Below, piece after piece: positions 7,370 to 15,058 of a stretch of 24,399 nucleotides of DNA. The first letter of the stretch is position 1. The number at the start of each line of letters is the position of its first letter. Source of the stretch: Candidatus Campbelliibacteriota bacterium (GTDB lineage: Bacteria > Patescibacteriota > Minisyncoccia > UBA9983). Below the pieces are notes generated by a model, which saw only the letters and a list, made by a program, of their open reading frames with translations, was not told the DNA's origin and made no database searches. The translations under genes were made by a program, and so were the position numbers. Where the stretch lies: NCBI GenBank assembly GCA_003231675.1, contig QIJB01000034.1, positions 1 to 24,399 of the forward strand, given 5' to 3'.

Positions 7370-8668
7370 ATGACTTTTGAAAACCCTAAAAAACAAACAA
7401 CCCCGGAAGACGAAAACCGAAAACCGATTGCGGATATGGATTCCATTTTGGAAAAGATACCCCCGATAGAAGGGGTTTTTTCGCCTGAAGAGGAAGTGAA
7501 GAAAATACTTTCTTTCCCAAAAGAGGAGAGAAAGAGAGCCTTGGCGGAATTTCGGGACAAGCTGACGCGCCAGATGGAAGCGTGGGCGCAATGCAATATC
7601 ATATTGGAGAAAAGCATAGAAGCCAATCCCGATATTCCCAAAAACGAACTGCGGAAGATTGTCGGGAAATTCGCCTCTGAATACGGATTTCCCGAAAACC
7701 AGATTAAAACGGCTGAATCAATCATAGATGATTACCTAAAAAAACGCCGGGGGGTTCTGGAAATGAGGGAGAAATATCCGAACGACATTGATTTGATAAA
7801 CGAACTGACAGGATTGAGGTTTGGCGAGAAAGACAGGGATGATTTTGATCTTGTCACCGGACCGATGTATTTTGAGATATATTGTTCGGAGAAAAATGCC
7901 GCAACAATATATTACAGGGACAATTATCAGCCAACGGATTCGGAAGTGAATTTTAAAACTCTTGGTTTCGCATGCCAAACGGATGGCGGCTTAACCTTTC
8001 TTGTTATAAATACCGACTATGTAAAGTCTGGACCTCATGATTATTCAGAAACAATCCATCACGAAAGACAGCACGCAAAAGATAAAATCTTGATACCGAA
8101 ACTGTTCCACAAAAAAGGAATTGGAAAGGATGCCCGGAAAAAAATTGATGAAGATACGCGAATCCCCTTCAAAGAATTATACAAAGAACTATTCGGTCCC
8201 ACCGAAAGATACTACGAGCAAATGATGATGAAAAAAATAGACATGACTCCCGACGGCGAAGAAAAAGATTTTCTTCTCGGAGAAGTTGCGCGCTTGACAA
8301 GAGAAGCCGCCCTTAATTTACTTGTTAAAGGTGAAATATTCGCCAAATTCAAGGGCGGAGAAATTCTTCATAAATCAGATGTTTGGGATGGCTATTTCGC
8401 TCCCCACCATAGCTACGACTATCTTAGGGGCTTAAGGGCTTGCATAGAAGAAAAAGGCGGGCCGGCATGGAAAAAAAGAACCGAAAAAATATTGATTGAG
8501 GAATACCGGGAGATACTGGAAGACGCCGTCGCGACTTTCAATCGCTTGCTGAGGAATGGATACCGAACGGAAGAAGTTATCGCGATACTGACCGACAAAC
8601 GCCTGACGGAATGGCCCAAGACGGCAGAAAGGATGTTAAAAGAAAAAGAAAAAAGAGAATCAAAATAA
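7370..8668 (+). CDS. HExxH putative metallopeptidase, paralog A
   Basis: This 432-residue protein matches no family I know. Residues about 28-122 form a charged helical region nearly identical to paralog B (10589-11884). The middle holds HHERQHAKD, an HExxH zinc motif at residues 231-235, and GEIFAKFK with Glu322, a candidate third ligand of the ExFA type seen in gluzincins. The end (FNRLL to KTAERMLKEKEKRE) is again close to paralog B. No signal peptide or membrane helix is visible, so it should act in the cytoplasm. It is followed 45 bases later by proB on the same strand. Catalysis is inferred from the motif being kept in both copies although the surrounding sequence has changed much. No ribosome binding site is evident. 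Confidence 0.8.
   Translation: MTFENPKKQTTPEDENRKPIADMDSILEKIPPIEGVFSPEEEVKKILSFPKEERKRALAEFRDKLTRQMEAWAQCNIILEKSIEANPDIPKNELRKIVGKFASEYGFPENQIKTAESIIDDYLKKRRGVLEMREKYPNDIDLINELTGLRFGEKDRDDFDLVTGPMYFEIYCSEKNAATIYYRDNYQPTDSEVNFKTLGFACQTDGGLTFLVINTDYVKSGPHDYSETIHHERQHAKDKILIPKLFHKKGIGKDARKKIDEDTRIPFKELYKELFGPTERYYEQMMMKKIDMTPDGEEKDFLLGEVARLTREAALNLLVKGEIFAKFKGGEILHKSDVWDGYFAPHHSYDYLRGLRACIEEKGGPAWKKRTEKILIEEYREILEDAVATFNRLLRNGYRTEEVIAILTDKRLTEWPKTAERMLKEKEKRESK
7453..7735 (+). repeat. 283-bp inverted repeat, left arm (inside paralog A)
   Basis: This segment matches the reverse complement of 11528-11810 without gaps. By hand I count 12 mismatches in 283 bases, about 96% identity. Identity falls to roughly 70% immediately beyond base 7735, so the boundary is sharp. 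Confidence 0.85.
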
Positions 8669-8713
8669 GACCCCCCTTCTAAAACCCCCTGCCCGACATT
8701 CCTTAAAAATCCC

Positions 8714-9520
8714 ATGGAAAAAATAAATAAAAAACTCGTAATAATAAAGTACGGCACCGAAACGCTCGTCCGCAAGGACGGTTTCGGAAAGCTCAACATT
8801 GATTTTAAGACGATTGAAAAACACGGAGCCATTATAAACAGTTCCGCCAATCCGATATTGATGGTAAGTTCCGGGGCGGTCGGTATGGGAAAAACGCGCG
8901 CCGATTTTAATTATATAAAAGACGGTGTCGCCAGAAAGAGAGCCTTGGCGGCCGTCGGCAATCCCCGCCTTTCAATAAACTGGGACAAGGCGATAAGCGG
9001 GAAAGTCGTCCTCCAAGGATTGATTACGCACAAGGAATTTTTCCACGCAGACTCGGCAAACTCGCTAAAAAATATCATTTTCAATATTTACCGCAACCCG
9101 CTCTACGCAGTCATTCAGTTAAACGATAACGATTTTATTACCGATGAAGAACTGCGCGAATTTCGCAAAGGAGATTTTGGAGACAATGACGAACTGACGG
9201 CGTTGGCAACCGAGCTGTGCTCCGAAATATTTGAAAATGTTGAAGTTGTTATCAACACCGGTTCGGACGGCGTAATCAAAAATGGAAAAACTGTCGCCGA
9301 AATGTCCGCCGGCGATATGAGTGATGAAAAAATAGACTTATTGTGCGGAGAGGAAAAAACCGGAACGGGTACGGGAGGGATGCGAAATAAACTTAAAATC
9401 TTCCGCGACCTGTCAACCAAAACAGGGGTGGTCGTTCATATAATAAACGGGAAAAAACCGGAACAACTGGAAAAAATCTTGAACGGAGAATCAGTTGGAA
9501 CGCAAATCTGCCAAAAATAA
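8714..9520 (+). CDS. proB: Glutamate 5-kinase, short form without PUA domain
   Basis: This enzyme phosphorylates the side-chain carboxyl of glutamate, the first step of proline synthesis. The 268-residue product is an amino acid kinase domain: IKYGTETLV at the start (nucleotide-binding Lys), LMVSSGAVGMG, IQLNDNDFITDEE, FGDNDELTALAT, NTGSDGVI and GTGTGGMRNKL, all in the family order. It lacks the C-terminal PUA domain found in the longer E. coli type. The partner proA is not in the window, so the pathway context is missing. The gene sits between two accessory genes and has no clear ribosome binding site. The family is clear; glutamate specificity is likely but not proven. Confidence 0.87.
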   Translation: MEKINKKLVIIKYGTETLVRKDGFGKLNIDFKTIEKHGAIINSSANPILMVSSGAVGMGKTRADFNYIKDGVARKRALAAVGNPRLSINWDKAISGKVVLQGLITHKEFFHADSANSLKNIIFNIYRNPLYAVIQLNDNDFITDEELREFRKGDFGDNDELTALATELCSEIFENVEVVINTGSDGVIKNGKTVAEMSAGDMSDEKIDLLCGEEKTGTGTGGMRNKLKIFRDLSTKTGVVVHIINGKKPEQLEKILNGESVGTQICQK

Positions 9521-9564
9521 TCCTTATTTCTGCGAAACCGCGTTTTTGCGTTATCATTAAAATA

Positions 9565-9801
9565 ATGAATATATTCAAAATAATCGGAGCGTTGGGAATC
9601 ATACTGATCTCAGTCGGAATTTTAACCAAAAAAAGAAAGACGGGGGATGTGTACTATATCCTCGGCGGTCTATGTTTGGAGGCATACAGCATCTATATCG
9701 GGGATATTATTTTTATTATCCTTCAAGTTATCTTTATCCTGTCCGCGGTTTACGATTTTTGCAAAATTCAATTTTCTAAAAAACAGACGCCAACCGGCTA
9801 G
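9565..9801 (+). CDS. Small multi-helix membrane protein
   Basis: The 78-residue protein is almost wholly hydrophobic, with about three helices: residues 4-20, a middle one around 29-45, and 47-67. A short basic loop KKRKTG separates the first two. The segment LEAYSIYIGDIIFIILQVIFIL faintly recalls the lipid A biosynthesis N-terminal (LABN) or PQ-loop pattern, but this is only a weak resemblance. It follows proB by 44 bases and converges on the seven-helix protein gene. No function is assigned. Confidence 0.65.
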   Translation: MNIFKIIGALGIILISVGILTKKRKTGDVYYILGGLCLEAYSIYIGDIIFIILQVIFILSAVYDFCKIQFSKKQTPTG

Positions 9802-9861
9802 ATTTTAAAACCGAACATCAGCTCCTCAAAAAAGGATTCACTAAATAAAAAAGGTTGGCAA

Positions 9862-10596
9862 TTATAACTTTTCTTCATCGCGAGACGGTTCGGGAATGTC
9901 TTTTGTTTCGCGGTGATACAAGGGAATGACCCTAATGGCGAGGATTAACGCGAAGATGACGGCAAATCCGCACATAATTGAAGTTACTCCCACCAGTGTG
10001 TATTCATAGAGCGCGAGCACTATCGCCATTGGCATTATAAACGAAAGGTAGCCGATTACCATCCAGTAGAGCGCGTCTTTTTTTGCGTTATTCCCTTTTA
10101 ATCGCGTCGCTTGGCGAAATGCCAGCCATATCCCAAAAAACAAGAAAGAAAAATAGTAGACGGAGAAAAGACTGTAAAGAGCGCTTCCTCCTTTGAAAAT
10201 GACATAATTTCCTCCGCATGTCGCCCCGGTTATCACTACGGGAGAAAAAATAATATATAAAATCATCGCCCCGCCGGCGGCATACAACCACTTCATAACG
10301 CGTGTTGACCCCCAAATCTTCAAAATAAGATGTAAGCCGATTATCGGCAGAAGACTAATGGCGATTATGCCTATTTTCGCCCACAAGACGCTATCCAGAC
10401 CTCCGCATATCTGATACTCGGCGAACTGGAATATCCCAAGCAAGACCAACAAGACCGCGGACAACCTTCCGAAAAATGTCGTTCTGCGTCGAATAAAAAC
10501 ATATGCCGCCAAAGAGATTTCAACGACAAAAGTCGCTATCATCACTTCCGGGGTAAAGCAGTAAAGGGTATTCTTTTTTTTAAACATTTTAAACAT
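9862..10596 (-). CDS. Seven-helix membrane protein of unknown function
   Basis: The 244-residue protein has about seven hydrophobic helices, starting at FTPEVMIATFVVEISLAAYVF and ending with FAVIFALILAIRVIP, then a short acidic tail. The motif LLGIFQFAEYQICGG after helix 2 and a TCGGNY loop are distinctive and give it three Cys residues (ICGG, TCGG, and an early YC). The size resembles the seven-helix sensor regions of some histidine kinases, but no kinase follows. Its ATG at 10596 overlaps the end of paralog B by eight bases (a second ATG at 10587 would leave a gap of one base), so the two are translated together and probably work together. Confidence 0.75.
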   Translation of the reverse strand: MFKMFKKKNTLYCFTPEVMIATFVVEISLAAYVFIRRRTTFFGRLSAVLLVLLGIFQFAEYQICGGLDSVLWAKIGIIAISLLPIIGLHLILKIWGSTRVMKWLYAAGGAMILYIIFSPVVITGATCGGNYVIFKGGSALYSLFSVYYFSFLFFGIWLAFRQATRLKGNNAKKDALYWMVIGYLSFIMPMAIVLALYEYTLVGVTSIMCGFAVIFALILAIRVIPLYHRETKDIPEPSRDEEKL

Positions 10597-11884
10597 TGGT
10601 CTTTTTAGCTTCTCTTTTTTCTTTTTCTTTCAACATCCTTTCTGCCGTCTTCGGCCATTCCGCCAATCGCTTGTCCATAAATATCGCTATCACTTCTTCC
10701 GTCTCATATCCGTTTTCAAGCAAGCGATTGAAAGCCCCGACGGCGTTTTCAATCGTTTTTCTATATTCATCAACCAATATTTTCTCCACCCCGCCCCGCC
10801 ATTGAGAATCAATGTCCTCGCTAACATAAGTTCTTATGTTTTTAACGTAATCATACGGTTTCAGGGGAGCGAAATATTTTTCCCACACCGTTGATTCTTT
10901 CATAATATCCCCTTCTTTAAACATGGCGAACATTTCATCCTTCGCGCTGTTAAGCACCTTCTCTTTAATAATCTGAGCATATTCTTCAATAAAAAGTTTC
11001 TTTTCTTGAGGGTCCGACTCCTTACGATGTTTTTCAAGCAATCTGCCTTCATAAACACCCTTCTCTATGTCAAAAAGTTTTTTCAGGATAACGCGCTCCA
11101 AAAAGGAGCCTATGCCGATTCCCATTTTTTTTCGGACTGAAGATTTTATCGGTTTTTCAAAAAAAAGTTTTTTCTCGAGAAGACTTCGGTTTTTTGCGTG
11201 TTCTTTTTCGTGGGGTAAAACCATTTTGTATAAATCGGGGTATTCTTTTTCCATGTCCTTGTTTATCACAATGTACGACGCCCTATTCCGTCTTTTTTGA
11301 TGGAAACCGACAAAAGGGAAATTGCCTTTGTGTGGCTTCATTGAATTGTAGTAAATTTTTTCAGCGTTGGGTTCCGAACAGTGTATCTCAAAACACATCG
11401 GTCCTGTTTTGATTTTAAAATCATTTCTGTCTTTATCCCCAAAACTCAGTCTGGTCACCTTGTTTATCAAAGCGATATCGTCCGGGTATTTTTCTCTCAA
11501 TTCCAGAACCTTCCTTCGTGCTGTGACATAATCATCTATGATTGATTCAGCCGTTTTAATCCGGTTTTCGGGAAATCCGTATTCGGAGGCGAATTTCCTG
11601 ACAATCTCCCGCAGTTCGTTTTTGGGAATATCGGGATTGGCTTCTATGCTTTTCTCCAATATGATACTGCATTGCGCCCACGCTTCCATCTGGCGCGTCA
11701 ACTTGTCCCGAAATTCCGCCAAGGCTCTCTTTCTCTCCTCTTTTGAAAAAGAGAGTATTTTCTTCACTTCTTCCTCAGGCGAAAAAACCCCTTCTATCGG
11801 GGGTATCTTTTTGCGGGCGGACCCCGTTTCGGCGGCCGTCTTCAATGCTTTGTTTTCTTCATTTGTCTGTTTTTCAAACCCCAT
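10589..11884 (-). CDS. HExxH putative metallopeptidase, paralog B
   Basis: The 431-residue protein is the paralog of 7370-8668. Its N-terminal region from KIPPIEGVF to SIIDDY is nearly identical. The central region has diverged but keeps PHEKEHAKN, an HExxH motif at residues 225-229, and KDEMFAMFK with Glu317, the candidate third zinc ligand at the same distance (88 residues against 87 in paralog A). The C-terminus from FNRLLENGY to KEKEKRE is conserved again. No membrane segment or export signal is seen. It overlaps the downstream seven-helix protein gene by eight bases, unlike paralog A, which precedes proB. Each copy thus has its own neighbour. The function is unknown; zinc peptidase activity is inferred from the motif. 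Confidence 0.8.
   Translation of the reverse strand: MGFEKQTNEENKALKTAAETGSARKKIPPIEGVFSPEEEVKKILSFSKEERKRALAEFRDKLTRQMEAWAQCSIILEKSIEANPDIPKNELREIVRKFASEYGFPENRIKTAESIIDDYVTARRKVLELREKYPDDIALINKVTRLSFGDKDRNDFKIKTGPMCFEIHCSEPNAEKIYYNSMKPHKGNFPFVGFHQKRRNRASYIVINKDMEKEYPDLYKMVLPHEKEHAKNRSLLEKKLFFEKPIKSSVRKKMGIGIGSFLERVILKKLFDIEKGVYEGRLLEKHRKESDPQEKKLFIEEYAQIIKEKVLNSAKDEMFAMFKEGDIMKESTVWEKYFAPLKPYDYVKNIRTYVSEDIDSQWRGGVEKILVDEYRKTIENAVGAFNRLLENGYETEEVIAIFMDKRLAEWPKTAERMLKEKEKREAKKTNV
11528..11810 (-). repeat. 283-bp inverted repeat, right arm (inside paralog B)
   Basis: This is the partner of 7453-7735 in inverted orientation, about 3.8 kb away. It covers the N-terminal helical region of paralog B. 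The arms have equal length with no indels. Confidence 0.85.
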
Positions 11885-12026
11885 TATTCTTTGTTATTAA
11901 AAAGAAAATACTAACCTTCATTATATATTATCACAGATATCCACGGTTGAATATGGCAAAAGGCTTCAGCCCTCCCTTATTCCGCCACCGCACATCCAAC
12001 ACTCCGCTTAAAAGAACAATAAAAAT

Positions 12027-12054
12027 AACCCGCCAATCGCATGACTGGCGGGTT
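12027..12054 (-). terminator. Terminator after the small Cys/His protein gene (copy 2)
   Basis: Bases 12027-12035 and 12046-12054 form a perfect 9-bp stem with a 10-base loop. On the minus strand it is followed by ATTTTTATTG and lies 19 bases behind the stop at 12074. A TTTT run on the other side makes it potentially bidirectional. Confidence 0.7.
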
Positions 12055-12073
12055 TTCCCGATTATTTTCTTGT

Positions 12074-12412
12074 TTACTTATCTTCCGGAACCAATACCGC
12101 TTTTAACGGCCTCAGTTCCCTATATTTAAAAAGTTCATCCCAAGAAACAATCTTCACAACGGAAGATTCGTCCCATAGGGCATCCGTCTTTTTATCATCG
12201 GCCTTTTCTTCAAGACCGCACACGGAACAAATCACTTTCTCGGGCTGAAAATTCAGCGCGAGAGTCTCAAATCTGCACCCTGATTTAACAACAGACGAAT
12301 GGCTGCAACTGGCCACCAGTTCATCTCTGAGAATTTTGTTTTCCCCCCTGAGCCTTTTTATTTCCCTGTTGTTTCCAATTATTTTGTCCCTTGTATCTAT
12401 TATTCCGGACAT
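12074..12412 (-). CDS. Small coiled-coil protein with a Cys/His putative zinc site (copy 2)
   Basis: This 112-residue protein is the paralog of the one at 6311-6607. A charged helix (residues 5-34, with KIIGNNREIKRLRGENKILR) precedes CSH and CSVCGLEE, which could hold one zinc ion, and the C-terminus closes ELRPLKAVLVPEDK. I start it at ATG 12412 because AAAAAAGGAGTAAAA directly upstream supplies a ribosome binding site with five-base spacing. An upstream ATG at 12436 would destroy that arrangement. It is longer between the Cys pair and the C-terminal motif than copy 1. The function is not known; conservation of the two ends suggests that both the helix and the closing tail bind something. 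Confidence 0.75.
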   Translation of the reverse strand: MSGIIDTRDKIIGNNREIKRLRGENKILRDELVASCSHSSVVKSGCRFETLALNFQPEKVICSVCGLEEKADDKKTDALWDESSVVKIVSWDELFKYRELRPLKAVLVPEDK

Positions 12413-12487
12413 TTTTACTCCTTTTTTAAAAAACATTTTTTCAGCCGAGGGCTGTTATCTGGCTGTCATATTATCATCAAAAAAAGG

Positions 12488-13488
12488 TTACCGCAAGCCC
12501 GTTTTACCTCCCGCCAGTTGGCCGCAGGCGGCTTTTATCTCTCCGCCGAAACGGTATCTTTGGGTGACGGCAACACCCTCTTTTTCCAAAATCCCCTTGA
12601 ATCTTTCCACCGGCCCGAAGGCAGAAAATCTCCTCCCGCCGGATTGTATCTGATTAAATTGACCATGTAGAGCGGTTTTCTCATAATTCTCGCGAGCCGG
12701 CGCGCGTGATTCGGCGAATCGTTTACGCCCTTGATGAGCAGATATTCAAACATCACCCTTCGCGAAGTTTTTTTGATGTAATCGTCAACCGCTTTCAGAA
12801 CTTTTTCAAGCGGATACTTTTTATTCACGGGCATAAGTTCGGAACGCAGGGCGTCGTCCGGCGCGTGCAGAGAAATGGCGAGATTCAACTGCAATTTTTC
12901 TTCAGCCAACTTTTCAATACCCTCAATCACGCCGGAAGTTGAAATTGAAATCTTGCGCGCCCCGATGTTCAAACCTTGCTCATCGTTAAAAAGGCGGATT
13001 GCCGCCAAGACATTTTCGTAATTTAAAAACGGTTCGCCCATCCCCATAAAAACAATGTTTGATATTTTGTCGCCCCGCCTCGCGAAAAACAAAACCTGCT
13101 CCACGATTTCGCTTACAGTCAGATTTCGTTTAAATCCCATTTCGCCGGTGGCGCAAAACTTGCACGCCAACGGGCATCCGACTTGCGAAGAAACGCAAAC
13201 GGTGTTTCTCTCCCCCGACTCCCCTTTGTGCTTCATCAGGACGGATTCAATTTTTAAACCGTCATCAAGTTTAATGAGTGCTTTCATCGTCTGCCCGTCA
13301 TCCGATTCCAAAATCTCTCCTTTAATTTCAAGCGGGCATTTTTTGTTTAATCCCTCCTTCAGTGCCAAAGGCAACCAGGATGCCTTGAACCAATCATCAA
13401 CCAAATTATGAAAAACCGCCTCCTTGGCTTGCTTAAGGCGGTATTTCGGCTCACTCTTTAAAACATTTTCCAAATTTTCTATATTCAT
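12488..13488 (-). CDS. rlmN: 23S rRNA/tRNA adenine C2-methyltransferase RlmN, one frameshift near the C-terminus
   Basis: RlmN is a radical-SAM enzyme that methylates C2 of A2503 in 23S rRNA and A37 in tRNA. The main frame shows CVSSQVGCPLACKFCATG with the CxxxCxxC iron-sulfur motif, FMGMGEPFLNYE, ISISTSGV and NLAISLHAPDD, ending at NPAGGDFLPSG. There the frame changes: read one base out, the sequence continues VERFKGILEKEGVAVTQRYR and AACGQLAGG, the family C-terminus with the second catalytic Cys, and stops at 12488. A C lost from a GGGCCCGG context near 12615 explains the shift. Without correction the protein would lack its essential Cys. The corrected length is about 333 residues. It follows the HExxH protein gene by 23 bases in an apparent operon. 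Confidence 0.9.
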
Positions 13489-13511
13489 TTTATTTTTAGT
13501 ATAAAGAAGCG

Positions 13512-14279
13512 TTAAATTTTACCTATTATTTCTTTATACTTCAAGGTTTCATTCCTGCAGTTTTTTAAAAATTCTTCAAATGATTCTCTGTCTTTTAAAT
13601 GTTTTTTGTATAAATCTTCAAAATGTTTAATCATTTTCTTTTTTCCGATTTTTACTTTTTGAAATTCAGGATAATATTCATGCCTGAATTTGCACAATTT
13701 TTGAATATCTTTATTGTAATTCAGTATGGCAGGAGCCAGAATCTCGCTCAACCTCCAGACCAAATGAGGAAAATCAAGTTCTTCCCTTTTTGTTTCCGGA
13801 AAAACTTCCATCCATTTCTTGAAATAGAAAAAATGTAAAACCTCATGCATTGAAAAAGGAATCACTAGGCGGATATTTTTGAAACCGATACAAAAACCCC
13901 ACTCGTCTAAAAACCTTGGAAAAATAGGAGAAATGGAAACATAGGCGCTTATGGTTTTTCTTTCTTTGGGAATTTTCGTTTCCAGGTGTTCGGACAAAAT
14001 TTTGAAGTATTCTTCATTTATCTTGTCCCATTCTTTTTGGTATTCTTTAACGGATTCATTCAAATGATCCTTGTTCTCTTTTATAAATTCGGCGGAATAC
14101 TTGCGAATGCGTTTATAAAAATCGTTCGGTTTTTTGCCTTTCAGTATTTTTTTTAATTCTGGGTGGTTTCTGTAAATAATGCTGCTCCAATCCCACCCCG
14201 CCGAAGCGGATGTCAAAAAATAATTCAGCAACTCGGCTTCTCTTTTTACTGATGGCAATTTGAATTTTACTTTTAACAT
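13512..14279 (-). CDS. HExxH-containing protein, possible zinc peptidase
   Basis: I do not recognise this 255-residue protein. Its N-terminal half is highly charged and helical. Around the middle FSMHEVLHFFYF gives an HExxH motif flanked by hydrophobic residues, and about 30 residues later LVWRLSEILAPAIL offers a Glu that could be the third zinc ligand in gluzincin fashion. No export signal is visible. It is unrelated by eye to the two HExxH paralogs nearby apart from the motif itself. It sits between the M23 peptidase gene (20-base gap) and rlmN (23-base gap) on the same strand. Confidence 0.7.
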   Translation of the reverse strand: MLKVKFKLPSVKREAELLNYFLTSASAGWDWSSIIYRNHPELKKILKGKKPNDFYKRIRKYSAEFIKENKDHLNESVKEYQKEWDKINEEYFKILSEHLETKIPKERKTISAYVSISPIFPRFLDEWGFCIGFKNIRLVIPFSMHEVLHFFYFKKWMEVFPETKREELDFPHLVWRLSEILAPAILNYNKDIQKLCKFRHEYYPEFQKVKIGKKKMIKHFEDLYKKHLKDRESFEEFLKNCRNETLKYKEIIGKI

Positions 14280-14299
14280 ATGTTTTTAGAAACGCTCCC

Positions 14300-14950
14300 T
14301 CATCGCAATTTCTTTTCCATCGGCTGAAATTCGTAATCAGAACTCACAATGTCGCCTTTCACGGGGCTAATTTCGTCCGTTAACTCCTCTTTAGTTTTCC
14401 CCTTAATTTTGACGCCCCGAAAATAACATTTGATCCCCTTACCCTCCCGAAGAAGTTCCTTGTCCTGCAGATGGTAATGCAAATGAGGCTCGGAAGAATT
14501 CCCCGAATTTCCGCAAAGCCCGACAACCTGTCCGGACTTGACCTTCTCGCCGGCTCGCACCTTAACGCTTCCTCGCTTCAAATGCGCCAAAACGGAAACT
14601 TCTCCTTCATGGTGTTTGATGACGACCATGTTTCCCGGAAGCAAATCAATATTTGTTGACCCGGGTTTATTATCCCTTACGCCATCCACCGCTTCAATAA
14701 CGACACCGGTGGCGGGAGACAAAATTTTTTCCCCGAAACAACGGTAATCCTCATTTCTCTTTCCTTCCGCTTTGCAGGTTTTGCCTTTATCGGAAACAAT
14801 AACGAAATCAAAAGCGTATTTTTGGTTTAGAACGCTGTGGTGCGCGTTGAGCCTTTCTGTATCTCCCCCCCAAACCACCAGCCAGTTTCCACCGAAAGGC
14901 AACTTCAAGACTGTCTTGTTTCTCGCAGTTTCGCCTTTTTTCCGCTTCAT
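14300..14950 (-). CDS. M23-family (LytM-like) metallopeptidase
   Basis: M23 enzymes are zinc endopeptidases that usually cut peptide cross-links of cell walls. This 216-residue protein has the family signatures: a His followed by KYAFDF (first zinc pair), GNMVVIKHHEGEVSVLAHLK, and EPHLHYH supplying HxH, with the PATGVV and GEKVKSGQVVGLCGNSG strands of the lysostaphin fold. No signal peptide or membrane anchor can be seen, which is unusual for a wall enzyme. The gene could start at ATG 14950 (chosen, MKRKKGE) or 14968; neither has a ribosome binding site. It leads an operon with the HExxH protein and rlmN, divergent from the gene at 15059. Confidence 0.82.
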   Translation of the reverse strand: MKRKKGETARNKTVLKLPFGGNWLVVWGGDTERLNAHHSVLNQKYAFDFVIVSDKGKTCKAEGKRNEDYRCFGEKILSPATGVVIEAVDGVRDNKPGSTNIDLLPGNMVVIKHHEGEVSVLAHLKRGSVKVRAGEKVKSGQVVGLCGNSGNSSEPHLHYHLQDKELLREGKGIKCYFRGVKIKGKTKEELTDEISPVKGDIVSSDYEFQPMEKKLR

Positions 14951-14967
14951 ATGTCTATTGAATATCA

Positions 14968-14993
14968 TTAAGGCATAAAAGGCAATGCCTTAA
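14968..14993. promoter_or_regulatory. Palindrome between divergent genes
   Basis: TTAAGGCAT (14968-14976) and ATGCCTTAA (14985-14993) are perfect inverted copies separated by eight bases. They lie in the only space between the M23 gene and the divergent gene at 15059. The position suits an operator for a dimeric regulator; a weak terminator is the alternative. Confidence 0.4.
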
Positions 14994-15043
14994 AAAACCA
15001 GTCTTTGTAAAATACTCTGGCGATATTAGCCCGTTGGTGTTAT

Positions 15044-15049
15044 TATAAT
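15044..15049 (+). promoter_or_regulatory. TATAAT -10 box for the gene at 15059
   Basis: A perfect TATAAT lies three bases before ATG 15053 and nine before ATG 15059. A start point seven bases downstream would fall between the two ATGs, which favours a leaderless message starting at 15059. No good -35 box is visible. Confidence 0.45.
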
Positions 15050-15058
15050 TTTATGAGG

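Noticed and set aside
9790..9858. GCCAACC/GGTTGGC long-range pairing between convergent genes
   Set aside because: Seven base pairs across a 55-base loop with no T run is not a convincing terminator.
7370..11884. A composite transposon bounded by the inverted paralogs
   Set aside because: The repeat arms are internal coding segments, there is no transposase, no terminal short inverted repeat and no target duplication visible at the outer ends.
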